DNA of 64,000 nucleotides from contig CM053276.1 of the NCBI GenBank assembly GCA_028583415.1, forward strand, positions 117,519,002 to 117,583,001, given 5' to 3'. Shown here piece after piece: positions 13,059-23,500 of the stretch. The position numbers and the translations under genes are program-made. The notes below the pieces were generated by a model. That model made no database searches, was not told the origin of the DNA, and was given only the letters and a program-made list of their open reading frames with translations. This stretch comes from Protea cynaroides. Lineage: Eukaryota; Streptophyta; Magnoliopsida; Proteales; Proteaceae. Every line of letters starts with the position of its first letter. Within the stretch, counting starts at the first letter, position 1.

Positions 13059-14460
13059 ACCCTTGGTCCAAAACCCCCTCTCAGTCTTGTCTCTGCGGCT
13101 AGGGTTACAAGACAAGAAAAGAACAATTTATATAGCTCCTCCAAGGCGGGCATATTGGCCCAAGTCCTTCGCTTCCATCACAGACCTCAGAAAAATTCTC
13201 ATTTGGGTCGATCTTCAAAGCAGATAAATGAATTCAAGACACACAAAACGTATTTCATAACGGATTTCTTTATTTTCACCAAGGATTGGCCACAATGGAT
13301 TCGATTGACCAATCTGAATCTGAAACCTGATCATCCTTAAACCCTTGGCAAAGAAACAACATTGAGGAACCAAGTCCATGTCTTGTGTACAGAAGAAACA
13401 CAAGTTGAAAATTTATTGAGACGAGATGAGATGATCAATGATGAGAATATTGTCTCTGTAGAACCTCAAGAACACGTAGCACAAAATCTGAGGTTGCTGA
13501 AAAGAAGCTGTACAGAATGAGATGATAATCAATGATCTATTGAAAGAGTAGGACAAATAATTCACCTTAACATCCTTTCTTGGAAGCAATAGATGCCCTT
13601 TTGTCTTTAGATTGAGCATTATTAAGATTCCCTCACAAATATCGATGCAGTATCATTCTCATTCATCTAATTTGTGCATTATCTACATGGCCTACAAGTA
13701 TTAGAATGGCAGATCACCAGCTAGGTACTATGGGCTCAGGATTAACCATATCAGTCACACACTACCTTCCAACACCAAGCCATAACAGGGTCAAGAACAG
13801 CAAGGTACCAGCATACTGTAAATTTGGTTAGTCCTAGGCCTAGCACTCCTGTTGTTCAATATCACTATAGACGATTCTAACAACTGTCCAGAATCCTTGC
13901 GTCCAATAAATTCAATCAGTCTTCCTGTTCCATCCTTTTTACTTCACTCAATTTATTGAAAAGGTCCAGTTCTTAAACGTATTGATCCGAACTGCCAAAT
14001 ACTACACTCATTGCTAGCACAAACAATTAGCCATATATCAGATTGCCGAAACAAACAGAGAAAAGTAACACAGATTTAAGATAACATAATTACCTTTCCT
14101 CTGAGAATAAAGAGGAGGACCTCCCATTCTCTGTACAAGAAACTCATACTGATTCTGAATTGCGTCTTCTTTCTTGGAGTTTGCAAAAATCAAACGAAAC
14201 CATTCTTCTTCCTCATCATCGTAAACCCTTTTTATTCAAAAGTTCACCAAAAATCAGTAAACATTAAAAACAATCAATAAAGACCAAGTTTCTCGAATAT
14301 AAGAAAAGGACCGAGAGAGGAACCTGTTATAAAAATTGGTAGAGAGATCAATGAAGGTCTGAAGACCAAGTTTCTCGAACAGATTAGTGCTGTCGATTGC
14401 AAAGGCATCATTGGGATCGACTCCGCTCCATTCAGAGGCCTTCTGCTGAAGAGAAATCAT
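6068..14460 (-). CDS. GLB3: Class II truncated (2-on-2) haemoglobin
   Basis: Four exons read on the minus strand: 14460-14324, 14227-14094, 6452-6308 and 6167-6068, giving 171 residues, close to the roughly 175 of Arabidopsis GLB3. The joined protein follows the family closely: LGLQTFIDLSTNFYNRVYDD in the B-helix region (Tyr44 as B10), then MGGPPLYSQRKGHPALIGRHRPFPVTH with His99 as the likely proximal F8 ligand, Trp112 (G8, typical of class II), and the HTAFFLVAG helix. The C-terminal tail is short, basic and Cys-bearing. The family binds O2 and NO in the cytosol; its physiological role is unsettled. Splice phases agree at every junction. Intron 2 is 7641 bases and full of transposon. The third donor is odd: either GC at 6307 or GT at 6301 (see findings). 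The ATG is followed directly by family sequence. CGCG boxes lie just upstream. Confidence 0.93.
7245..7292. repeat. (GT)n microsatellite
   Basis: About 24 uninterrupted GT units inside intron 2 of the haemoglobin gene. It creates spurious long frames of Cys-Val on one strand and Thr-His on the other. Confidence 0.95.
7730..10229 (+). mobile_element. Non-autonomous LTR retrotransposon
   Basis: Two similar terminal repeats, about 7730-8127 and 9860-10229, both begin with T(G/A)TTGAAGATTGTACGG and share the middle phrases CACCTA, GGATTAAGTTA, ATGTAATTA and CCCCTTTTATTTT plus a TATA-like CTATAAA. The right repeat is preceded by a textbook polypurine tract AAGGGGGAG (9851-9859), and the left one is followed by a degraded TTGGTATGC resembling the initiator-Met tRNA primer site. 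ATATT occurs at both outer edges (7726-7730 and 10230-10234), overlapping the first T of the element. The 1.7 kb interior contains no gag or pol, so it must have moved with help from another element. It sits within intron 2 of the haemoglobin gene in the opposite orientation to the gene. Confidence 0.82.
8880..9700. repeat. Inverted repeat inside the LTR element
   Basis: The segment about 8880-9085 and the segment about 9495-9700 are reverse complements of each other with moderate divergence. They share GAGAAGACACG(A/G)ACTTGAG(T/C)AGATATATATACC, TAGTAGACTCCAACA(C/T)GAGCATAGT and TAGTAGACTTCATCATGA(A/G). The spacer is about 410 bases. The inner end of the left arm is partly duplicated in tandem (9075-9140). 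Transcription through it would give a roughly 200-bp imperfect hairpin. Confidence 0.85.
10500..10704. repeat. MITE-like stem-loop repeat
   Basis: CAATGTTTCTTTCCAATAGGTAAAA (10556-10580, shown here only as its pairing partner to 10624-10648) folds back on TTTTACC...AAACATTG. The loop holds the TAAAATATAGTGATCTCTAA core found also near 2341. The right end reads TTTTACAAAACAAACGGAGCC, a typical closing phrase of short plant inverted-repeat elements. It lies in haemoglobin intron 2. Confidence 0.6.
11061..11187. repeat. 64-bp tandem duplication
   Basis: Two virtually identical 64-base units begin with TGGTTTTGAATCCAAGCAAG at 11061 and 11125. The near-identity indicates a recent duplication in the haemoglobin intron. 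Confidence 0.95.
11249..11300. repeat. (CTC)n microsatellite
   Basis: About 17 units of CTC or CCT, preceded by a short C run. Confidence 0.95.
11343..11520. repeat. 89-bp tandem duplication
   Basis: Units 11343-11431 and 11432-11520 align without gaps and differ at only a few positions. Both end GTTTAATGGTA. Confidence 0.95.
12600..12883 (-). mobile_element. Possible LINE 3' remnant
   Basis: On the minus strand a frame near 12626-12720 contains LPFSVWLERNLRMY, which resembles the W-x-x-R-N zinc-finger tail (zf-RVT) found at the end of plant L1-type LINE polyproteins. No reverse transcriptase core is visible around it and neighbouring frames are broken. This is a scrap at best and could be chance. 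Confidence 0.35.
13015..13055. repeat. (CT)n microsatellite
   Basis: About 20 CT units within haemoglobin intron 2. Confidence 0.95.
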
Positions 14461-14480
14461 GGTGAGTTAGTGTGTGCGTA

Positions 14481-14565
14481 CCACGCGACGCGGTTAATTA
14501 TACCTAGTTGGGCAGTAAGAGTAGAGCTCGTGTACGTCGCGTGGAAATCACGCACTTTCTCGCGG
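14481..14565 (-). promoter_or_regulatory. CGCG-box cluster upstream of haemoglobin gene
   Basis: CCACGCGACG at 14481-14490 and its exact reverse complement CGTCGCGTGG at 14535-14544 lie 21 and 75 bases before the start codon. Adjoining ACGCGG and TCTCGCGG add further CGCG cores. CGCG boxes are the known binding core of calmodulin-binding CAMTA factors, and a dyad like this could also bind a dimer. The role is inferred from motif only; part may be 5' leader. Confidence 0.5.
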
Positions 14566-15264
14566 TCTATAAGGATTCAGGAATGGTTCTCAGTTGTCTC
14601 CTTCTCTAACCTTCCCTTCATTGACTCATAGACTTCCGAATCGGATGATCCTTTCTGGGGAAGAATATAACTTCCACTTCCAGGGACGATGACTTTGAAA
14701 TCTGTGGGCGGGTTTTTTCTAACCAAAATTATTTTATTTCTTTTTTTCTATGGGCGGAATTCAAAACAGGATATATATTCAAACGTGTATGCGACGCAAC
14801 GTCTCGTATCGGAACTCGGTAACACATTATGTCGACATGATTACATATGATGACATGATATACGATGCGGATTTTTTTTTTTTTTTTTTAAAAAGATATA
14901 TGATTTGGACAAGTTAATATAAAATGAGACGGTTGTCGGAGTCATTTTTAAGATCTGAATATTAAATGAGATGTGAGAGGGTGTTAGACAATATCTTTAT
15001 GGGTTTGATTAATTATCGGATCCATTGAGTGGGAACTGTGTTACTACGTTAATCAATTTGGTCTGATTCAACGTAAAATAAAGAGATAAGCAAATCCTAA
15101 TTAATATAGGATTGAGTAAGCTTTGGTCATGAGTCTTACAATTCTAGTTGTTTTTCCTCTCTATACTCGTGAGTATTGAAAAGCAATTGTAACCTCTACG
15201 AGCTATAGAATACTGTGATCAAAGCTTCAATGTTAACAGCAGAAATCAATTTCCTATGCACAGT
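14566..15264. other. Upstream region of the haemoglobin gene
   Basis: AT-rich sequence with T and A runs (14872-14892). No reading frame with family resemblance. It probably contains the distal promoter. Confidence 0.4.
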
Positions 15265-15442
15265 CAGGGGTGCAAGTTTTACCCTGACAATCCGAACCCG
15301 TTCAAACCCGTCCTGAACCCTGGCAGGGTTGAACCCGACCCAAACCCTAATAGGGTTGGGTTAGAGTTCAAATTTTGATCAACCCTGGTAGGGTTGGGTT
15401 GGGTTAGGATTGACCCCCTGGGTTGAGCCCAACCCAACCCGG

Positions 15443-15473
<31 letters not shown>

Positions 15474-15777
15474 AGTTATAATTGTTATATATATGTTATT
15501 TGATAATTTGTTGTATCTTTATGGACCAATCAGGGTCATTCCAATCCTAAATCAGGGTTAATCAGGGTTAACTCAGCGGTTAACTCAGCCCAACCCGGTC
15601 CTGTCAGGGTCAATTAGGGTAGGTTAGGGTTAGGCCCAACCCTGCCAGGGTCAGGGTTAGGGTTGTATATTTTCTGACCCTAACAGGGTTGGGCTGGGTT
15701 AGGATTAAGTTTAAATAGTCAGGGTTAGGGTTAGGGTTTTGAAAAACCCAGCTCAATCCGGCCCTGTTGCAGCCCTA
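15265..15777. mobile_element. hAT-like non-autonomous element
   Basis: The ends CAGGGGTGCAAG (left) and TAGGGCTGCAAC (right, read inward on the other strand) form short imperfect inverted repeats, flanked by TGCACAGT and TGCACATG, an eroded 8-bp duplication as expected for hAT transposons. The interior is almost entirely variants of AACCCTG/CAGGGTT, ending in AGGGTTAGGGTTAGGG, with an (AT)n run at 15450-15472. No transposase. Confidence 0.6.
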
Positions 15778-15785
15778 TGCACATG

Positions 15786-16252
15786 TATGATTTTATAGTT
15801 ATAGTTTACTCTATATTTCCATCGTGTTCTAGATCTCTGTATGAACGATTAGAACTTGGGATGAAACCTTATGAATATAAAAAGTCTAACAGACGATTCT
15901 AGGATAGGTTTCTTAATGGTTCCAAAACCAATAGACCATTTAAGAATCAATTGGAATTGAAATTGTCAAAGACCATTTAAATCTGGGTTGTTGACCCGGA
16001 TGATGGCTATGAAAGAAATTTGATTTGGTGAAAGTGCTCTAGAGTTTGTCGAAAAAAACTCCAAGAAGAAATTCCTCTCCGTTTCTATTGGGCCAGATTT
16101 CACTTTGGTTTTTTTTTTTTTTCGAAAAAGTATCTTGAAGTTGTTCTGATCTAATTCCATTCATCCATTCAACTCAATCAGTCCAAATAGCTACCATTAA
16201 TTGATTACTAGTTATTCTAATCTGCCCTTAAATCAAACAAAAATAGAAACCA
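15786..16252. other. Intergenic
   Basis: No gene or repeat recognised apart from a T run near 16110. Confidence 0.5.
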
Positions 16253-16261
16253 AAAAGTTTA

Positions 16262-17059
16262 GGGTAATTGACACATACCATCCTTGTACTTTAACCCGAT
16301 TCCAGATAATTTAATAAGTTGCTGAATCGGACGAATACCACCCTTTAATTTACACCATATTGACTAACCAATCGAGCCTTACAGTTTAACTTATTTATTC
16401 TCTTGAATATGACCAAAATACCCTTTGCAGGTTGTAGGTTGCTTTGAAGCAAATTCTTCTTCTTCTCCGGCAACTGCGACGACTATCAAAAAAATACAAA
16501 TACCCACACGAAAGTGGATATCGAGTGCTCCCGAATGAAGAGAGGAACCAAGGCGACGCAGTGGATTTTCTACAACTGAACCGGCAAGACATTAGTACTG
16601 TCGCTGGCCATGTTGGCACTATCAAACTCGCCGCCGTCTTTGTCTTTAATGGATGTAGAATGGGACTTCGTCGTCGTTGCCTAAGAAAGGAAATGATATC
16701 GTCAACTTACCTCAAGAACAACTGGAAACAATTTTTGATTTTCCGGCAAGATTTTTACGATCTTCCAACGCCTCAGATCTTCTGTCTTCTCAGTCGTCGT
16801 CTCCTTCAATCGACCTCTTTCTCCTTCAATCGACCTCTTCGCTTTTTTCCTTCGGTCTTCTCTTTCAGTCGGGAGAGGAAGAAGAACAAAGGAAAGGAAA
16901 GAGGAAAAAATCAAGAATGGTTGGACCAAGGGGTAAAATTGTATATTTACTCTCTTTGTTTAAGAATGGTTGAACCAGGGGGTAACTCGTCCGGTTTAGC
17001 AACGTATTAAATTATCTGGAATCGGGTCAAAGTACAGGGGTGGTATGTGTCAATTACCC
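16262..17059. mobile_element. Mutator-like non-autonomous element A
   Basis: Terminal inverted repeats of about 75 bases begin GGGTAATTGACACATACCA at both ends and stay alike through ATTCCAGATAATTTAATA. They are flanked by a perfect 9-bp target duplication, AAAAGTTTA, at 16253-16261 and 17060-17068, the length expected for Mutator-like elements. Total 798 bases, no transposase. The interior carries long open frames (up to 188 codons at 16444-17010) without recognisable domains, which could be captured host sequence or chance. Confidence 0.88.
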
Positions 17060-17068
17060 AAAAGTTTA

Positions 17069-18004
17069 ATACATTTGAACTAAAAACAGCACCAATCGTT
17101 GTAAGATCTGTGCGTTCTTTAGACAACAGTTATCTTTTTCTTCTTTTATTTGAATTTTCGTTGATGAATGTCTAATAATTTCCATAGAGATGTTTGATTC
17201 ATGGCTTGCTTTCGATTTAGGCTATGGTGGATGGCACAGAAAATGGGTGATCGAGGATGAGAAATCCCTCTTGAAACCCAATTCCTCCTAGCATAAGCTA
17301 GAGAACGATTTGCACCTTGAATCAAACAATGGTAATGAAGAAAATCAGATCATCTACACCGTCTTCCTTCCTCTGATCGAAGGCCCTTTCTGTGCTTGTA
17401 ATGTAGTAAATAGAGAAGAAGGAAAATTTCATTGCTCCCTTGTCAGTCCCTTGCCTTGTTTTTAATTCGTAAATGACGTCGATTATCTCCGATGGGATGC
17501 CAGAGACGGAATGCTGCCGTGGACGCACAACGCAGAGGGGACTCCGACGTTAGGGGTTAGGGTTTGGGTGAGAGTGGAAGGAAAAAAGAGAGAAAATATA
17601 AGTTTGATATGAAGGTCAAATTAGTAAATCAATATAATTTTTTAATTTTTCAATTTATAATATGAGGGATAAAACTGTATTTCAATAATTTTAGTGATTT
17701 TCGTCAGTTAAGTGGATCTAAGTGATGTTTTTGCAATCTTGTGGGAATAGATGATGTTAGCGATGCTTGATGGGGTATAGATGAAATTTTTTTCTTTAAA
17801 CTAAATTGATATAATCTAAAATCTATAAACAGGTTAGAAAGTATTTATCATTATTTTGATAATCTATTATTACTTCTTTATGTCTAATGGTATTAAATGA
17901 TTATTATTCATGATTCATAATTTATTCTTATAAACGATTTATCATAAATAACTCATAAACATAAATATAAATTATACCTCAGACCAAATATATATATAAA
18001 ACAA
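17069..18004. other. Intergenic
   Basis: No supported gene. A short frame at 17322-17528 on the minus strand has no family resemblance. The sequence becomes very AT-rich after 17580. Confidence 0.45.
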
Positions 18005-18950
18005 AGACAGCACGAATGGACTAGTTTTTAATTTTGGGGCCTTTAAGTAAATGGAACAGGGAAATGGACTTCTTGGGATGAGAATTGATAAAGAACCGTT
18101 TCAATTGACACCCTTATATAGGGGTTCATGGCTTCATGTAAGGTGTCAAAACTGGCCCGGCCCGGTAGCACGGACCGAGCCAGCCTGATATAACCCGAAC
18201 CCAGCCCGGACCGAGCCTGAATGGACAGGTTTTGGTCTGACCTGGTAAAGCTCAACACCCTTTCAGCCCAAACCGATAAAACCCAACTCGAACACCGGTA
18301 AGGTCCATTCGGGCCCAATTTATTAATTTTAATGGTTTTAAATTTTAATAGATTGTGTTACATTATTAGAGTTCACTTCATGATCTAGAAGATTATGTGA
18401 ATTTATAGTTGAAAAGATTATGTTAATTGTTATAGTTATTAAATTACATACATATGGAAAGAATAATGCTAATTTTATAGATAGAAATAATAAAATAAAC
18501 TATATAGTTTACATATAAAAGGGGCCCAATTAGCCCGATAAGTCCGATCCCGACCAAACCAATCCGAAATCACCTCAATAAACCCACCCTGATAACAAAC
18601 CGACACCGGACCAGCCCGTTAGTTATTGTGTCCAGCGCAGCCCACCCCAGCCCGAATTCTTTATGGACATGTTTTGGGCTGGGCTTATAAAACCCGACAC
18701 CAGTTTAGCCTAGACCGAAACCGGCCCAGACCGGCCCATTGACACCCTTGGCCCTTCATGCCAACATTGAGACGACATATATATATATATATACCGAAGA
18801 CAGCACAAATGGATAAGTTTTTAATTTTGGGGCCTTTAAGTAAATGGAACAGTTCTGCAAATGGACTCCTTGGGACCAGAATTGATAAAGAACCGTTTCA
18901 ATTGACACCCTTATATAGGGATTCATGGCTTCATGCCAACATTGTGACGA
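18005..18950. repeat. Tandem duplication split by a transposon
   Basis: A unit starting AAGACAGCAC and running through AATTTTGGGGCCTTTAAGTAAATGG, GAACCGTTTCAATTGACACCC and GGCTTCATG to GACGACAT occurs twice. Copy 1 is 18005-18138 resumed at 18761-18775; copy 2 is about 18800-18953. An (AT)n run joins them. Copy 2 supplies the empty-site sequence for the element inserted in copy 1. Confidence 0.88.
18139..18752. mobile_element. hAT-like non-autonomous element
   Basis: The ends AAGGTGTCAAAACTGGCCCGG and (inward from the right) AAGGGTGTCAATGGGCCGG are imperfect inverted repeats flanked by GCTTCATG (18131-18138) and CCTTCATG (18753-18760), a 7/8 match to an 8-bp duplication. The interior is rich in GCCCGA and GGCCCG words around an AT-rich core. 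The uninterrupted copy at 18799-18950 reads straight through the site, which confirms an insertion. No transposase. Confidence 0.78.
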
Positions 18951-19246
18951 CATTTTTTTGGTAATAAATGAATTAAAAAAATTATATTTAGGGATATTTT
19001 AGGATGAGATATGAGGGCTGTTCTGATGTAACCATGATGTGCAAATTACTTCTATGGGCATTTCAGTTTAAAAGTTTTAAAGGTAATGATATTATCAGAC
19101 ACTCGTTTACACTCGATTTTTTAGGGATTAGGAGTATGAAGTTCTGAAATGAGAATGAAATAGATATTTGACAAAACTAAGAAGGATAATGTAAAAAATG
19201 ATTGTATTAGAACTAATTTAAAGTAGCATCGAAACTACAAGAAAAT

Positions 19247-19440
19247 TGTTTGAAATGGTACTACCATATTAAACATAGACCTTTAGACGCTATAGTACGA
19301 AAGAGTGAATTGATACGAAAGAGTGAATTGATTCAAATCAAACGATCTAAAAAACCTAGAGGTTTATTGAAGATGTCTCTAAAAGAAATGGTGAAGAAAG
19401 ATATGCATAGTCTAAAACTTGTTTCAAGTACAACACCAAA
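19247..19440 (+). mobile_element. RTE-type LINE remnant
   Basis: The frame reads HRPLDAIVRKSELI...KPRGLLKMSLKEMVKKDM, which follows the C-terminal end of RTE-like non-LTR reverse transcriptases (usual form R-R-P-x-D-A-P-V-R...GRGRPK...W-x-E-x-V-x-K-D). An 18-base in-frame duplication repeats RKSELI. Nothing upstream is recognisable, as expected of a truncated dead copy. Confidence 0.6.
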
Positions 19441-19501
19441 CTACGCTAATTACAAGACAAGAATCCATATAACCAACCTCATTTATTTTTTTTGGGAATA
19501 A

Positions 19502-20556
19502 AATTTTGGGGCTGTTGTTGTCATAATATATAAATATATTGCTATTATTTATTAGTTACTTTAAATTTGTCCAATCTCTCCTAGATATTCTCATTCTACC
19601 ATGTTAATTACGTAAAGAAGATTTATTGATTCCCATCTAACGTTTTCACATCTCAATAAAAAAATTTTCCCGTCGCCACATTCACTGAACGACGGTGGAT
19701 TCCACCTCTGTCCCCATTAGTCAGTATTCACCTTCTACATTTCTTTATTTCTCTTTTTCTCTCTAATATTTATTTCCTCAACCTTCGTCGTATGCATAGG
19801 CTTTCTGCAAGTTGAAACCGATTAAACCAAATGTAATTAAAACGAGTACAAAGATTTTCAAGAGAAAACGAAAGGCTCTCCTCCCCACTTTTCCCACTTC
19901 TCCATACGTTACGTTCCTCTGTGATTCTGTCCTTCACTTCTTCTCTGTTTCTTTTTCCATTATTGTTTTCAGTTTTTTAAATTCTATCATTCATTTCCCT
20001 TTCATTTAATTTTCCTTGCAACCAAACAAAACCTGGATGTCGTTCTCATCTCTGTAGAAAGCTTTGAATTCCCAAATACAAAGTAAGGATCTTATCAACC
20101 AATAGCCATTCTCGGTTAAATTCTTTTTCCCCCTTTTTGACAAAAATAATGGCAAACATCAGTTTAAATAGAGCTCCTTTTGGTGAGGGAATGACTTAAC
20201 AGTTCACTGTATCAAGGTATTGACCACAATCCCTCATCTTCACTTACCCTTGTATCCAACATAACCGATATGAAATTAACTTCCACCCCGTACTCTATCC
20301 CAGTGATACTGCTGACTAATGCTGTTCAAAACAAAAAAGGTTCATCCAAACAACACCCCCCGTACCCCCCAAATTTGTTCATTCATTAGCAGCAAAAAAA
20401 AAAAAAAAAAAAAAAAACACAGATGATATACAACTCATTTTATTAAACTAAACTAAGCATGTTACATGTTAAACTGAGCTTAGGCTAGACAAGCTTTCTC
20501 ATCCTCCACAGACAGCCTAAAATTGGCACAAGTTGATAAACTACTTGAGTTTCTCC
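19502..20556. other. Intergenic and 3' flank of the kinase gene
   Basis: AT-rich with an A run at 20394-20417. I see no reading frame worth calling. The part nearest 20557 should contain the 3' untranslated region of the minus-strand kinase gene. Confidence 0.45.
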
Positions 20557-23500
20557 TTAAGTTGGATTCTTGAAGAATGGGTGGTTAAGGGCTTGTCGAG
20601 CGGTTAAACGTTGAGATGGGTCAAATTTCAACAGCCCATAGAGCAAGTCTGTTAAAGAAGCCCTTGAAGACTCAACATTTTGAGAAACCAGATTCTGCAA
20701 CAGCCAGGAATTTGCAGTAAGAAAGCAGTACTAAGCCTTGACATTAGAACATGCTTCCAAGAGGATCCACAATATATCTTAGCATAATGATCAAAACAAA
20801 CAAACATTATTTGAACCATTGTAGTGGAGGAAAAGAGAGTAAATAACTCTCTAGAACTCCGAAGTCAAGGGTTCAAGTGTTGGTACCCTCCCGCAAAGAG
20901 CAGCAAAATAAACAATAAAGTTTTCTTTGGTATATGATAGCAGAAGGGGATATCTAAGTTTCTGTGTGTTTACAAAAGAGATATTGCATCCAATGGTTGA
21001 AGCATGAGCCGTGTAACATACACACCCATGCACAAAAACTCTCTCCAGGAAGATAATAAGCTGCAGAAAACAAACCTTTAGCCGGTCAAGTTTCTTCACA
21101 GCACGGATACTTTCTCTTGAAACTGCTCCTTCAGGCCAGTTTAATCTTGCTCCCCGCCTGAAATATTTCTCTGTACCACGACTGCGGAGAACAGCTCATA
21201 ATTGGAAAGCATTCTCAATTAAAAATTACCAAGACCTCAAGCACGTGCTTGAGGCGTCATTTTTATAACATGTATATGCACCATATGTTTCACACAGTTC
21301 AGACCGAGTTCAATTATTATAAGTGAATCGCTCAACCGTATTCATGTATCAATTCCATTTAATTGGGACACAGATGAGTTGCATTGAGTTTATGTAGCAC
21401 AAGTTGTTGGGAATTGGATGTCCTGTGTTCCATTGCATTAGTTTGGGGGTTAACTCTGACGGGCCGTCAAGAGACCATAGGGTTCTGGGGCCTTGACAAA
21501 TTTGGGGTCCATAAAGGGGTTTTTTTTGGGGGACCATGTAAAATTTTTGCATTTTGTTATTGTTTTTTCTATTTCATTTACTTTTTTGCATCGTGTTTAG
21601 GGTCAATTTCTACACAAGTCGCTGAAAACCAGTTGAAACAGAGAAACTTACCAGGCTCTTTGCACCATATGCACTGGCAAAGGTCCCAATACACGCTCCA
21701 TCATTGCCAAATGTTCCAGGTTCTCATGTGTCTGAAACAGTGCTTCTCCCTGGAGCAAATTTTTCAGGAGTTTATAATTCTAAAATTCTTCCAACTGCCA
21801 TGCAGGCTCTAAAAATCCTCCCTCCCCCCTTTTCATCTACACAAAATGCACCCTCTAGAACAATGAGATGACTAACCGAACAAAGCTCCACAAGTATGCA
21901 ACCAACACTCCATAGATCACACGGGTAACTCCATCCAAGACCTGCAACAAATACACATTTTAATAAAATAGATATCGTGCATTGGGAAGCAATCAGCTAC
22001 ATATGGACGCATGCCTTGACAACCAAGAGAAACATTTCAAGGCAATCAAAAAACAAGCTGAGCTCACTCACAATGGAAAACATTATCTTCATGCTATGGA
22101 CATGGCAGAATTATTTAGATATAAGAGATTAGTGTTTATAAGACATCATTTAGGCTACTATGTTGTTTAGCTTTCTGCCACATCTTTGCACAGAAGCCCT
22201 TTCCACCAAGACCTGTATTCCAGCCACATGGACTGATGATTCAGCATCTTATAATTGGATATATGTGAATTTACCCTGATAGGCCAACTGTCAAAATTGG
22301 TGTCATATGCCCAACCTTGCATGGGCCTTCCTTCCTCAGTTTTACAGGACAGTTCCTGCTTTACAGTGGGTTCGCAGGGTTCCATAAGATCCAGATATCA
22401 GGTTTCAGGTTTAATTTTTCATTGCCAACTCATCCCATAATGGGATTAAGGCAAAGAACAAGACAGTAAAACGTGACCTCTCCACAAATTGATATCAAAT
22501 CCAACCTAATAGTAAGCGATGCACCAAAAGCAATCAGAATATTCCTTGGTGAAGTGTGCGAAACTTGAACCATGCACGTACATACTTTTAGAAAAAAGTA
22601 ATACCAAAAACATACAGAAACTGGTGTTATTGCAGCCACACCTCTGAATTTGCCAGTGAGAAAAAAATATAAATTAAAATAAAGAAGTATTTGCTTCATT
22701 CTATCCAGAGGCATAACACAAGAACGGGGAAAAAGAGAGAGAGCAATAGAGACAACCAAATAGTTTTCCCAGGGTAGGATACATCTCATACAAATGCAAA
22801 TAAATTTCAGCAGCCAGTTTACCTAAAATGACCTCTGGTGCTCGGTAATGCCTTGTGGAGACAATGGAGCTATGATCCTGATTGTCAAAGGCAGTACTAC
22901 CAAAATCAATCAGTTTTATAGCGCTTGACTTTGGCAAACACCTGAAGTGCATATCTTCTGGGGAATTCCTCTGTACCATTCCAAGCATTTATTAAGGATG
23001 ATTAACGAGTCTCAGATACCCAATCCCTGGAAGGGAACAAATTTTCAAATAACTGTGATGCAAAATACCTTGTATCCGGGAAGCTTTATATACTCAGAAG
23101 AGACAAGCAGTATATTTTCTGGCTTCAAGTCAGTGTGAATTAGGCGTAAATCATGCATATCTGTCAGATATGATAAAGCATAACCCATATGTTAAACCCC
23201 AAAAAATATGTTGTCAAGCCCATGGACAATCAAAACAGCCAGAAAGCAGATGAGGCCCATTGGCTAGAAGATGAGATAGTAAGGGGAATCCAGAAGAGGA
23301 GACCAAGTATAATTCACACACATGCTACAGATTCCAAAAGCTGACGTCCGAACTCCCGGACAAGATCCACAGGAAATGGGCTATATTTATTTCTCCGTAG
23401 AAAATCAAATAAACTTGGTCCAAGCTTCTCAAACACCTGGTAACACCATCGAAGTTCATTTAAAGAGGTTCAATATTCAGTTCTCCAGTATTATAAGAAA

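Noticed and set aside
15590..15740. Interstitial telomere array
   Set aside because: The AGGGTT units are too irregular and lie between terminal inverted repeats with an eroded 8-bp duplication, so a transposon body explains them better.
16444..17010. 188-codon plus-strand gene
   Set aside because: It lies wholly inside Mutator-like element A, runs into its terminal repeat and has no recognised domain.
22430..22789. 119-codon minus-strand gene inside the kinase
   Set aside because: It is intron sequence running on from the kinase exon ending at 22823.
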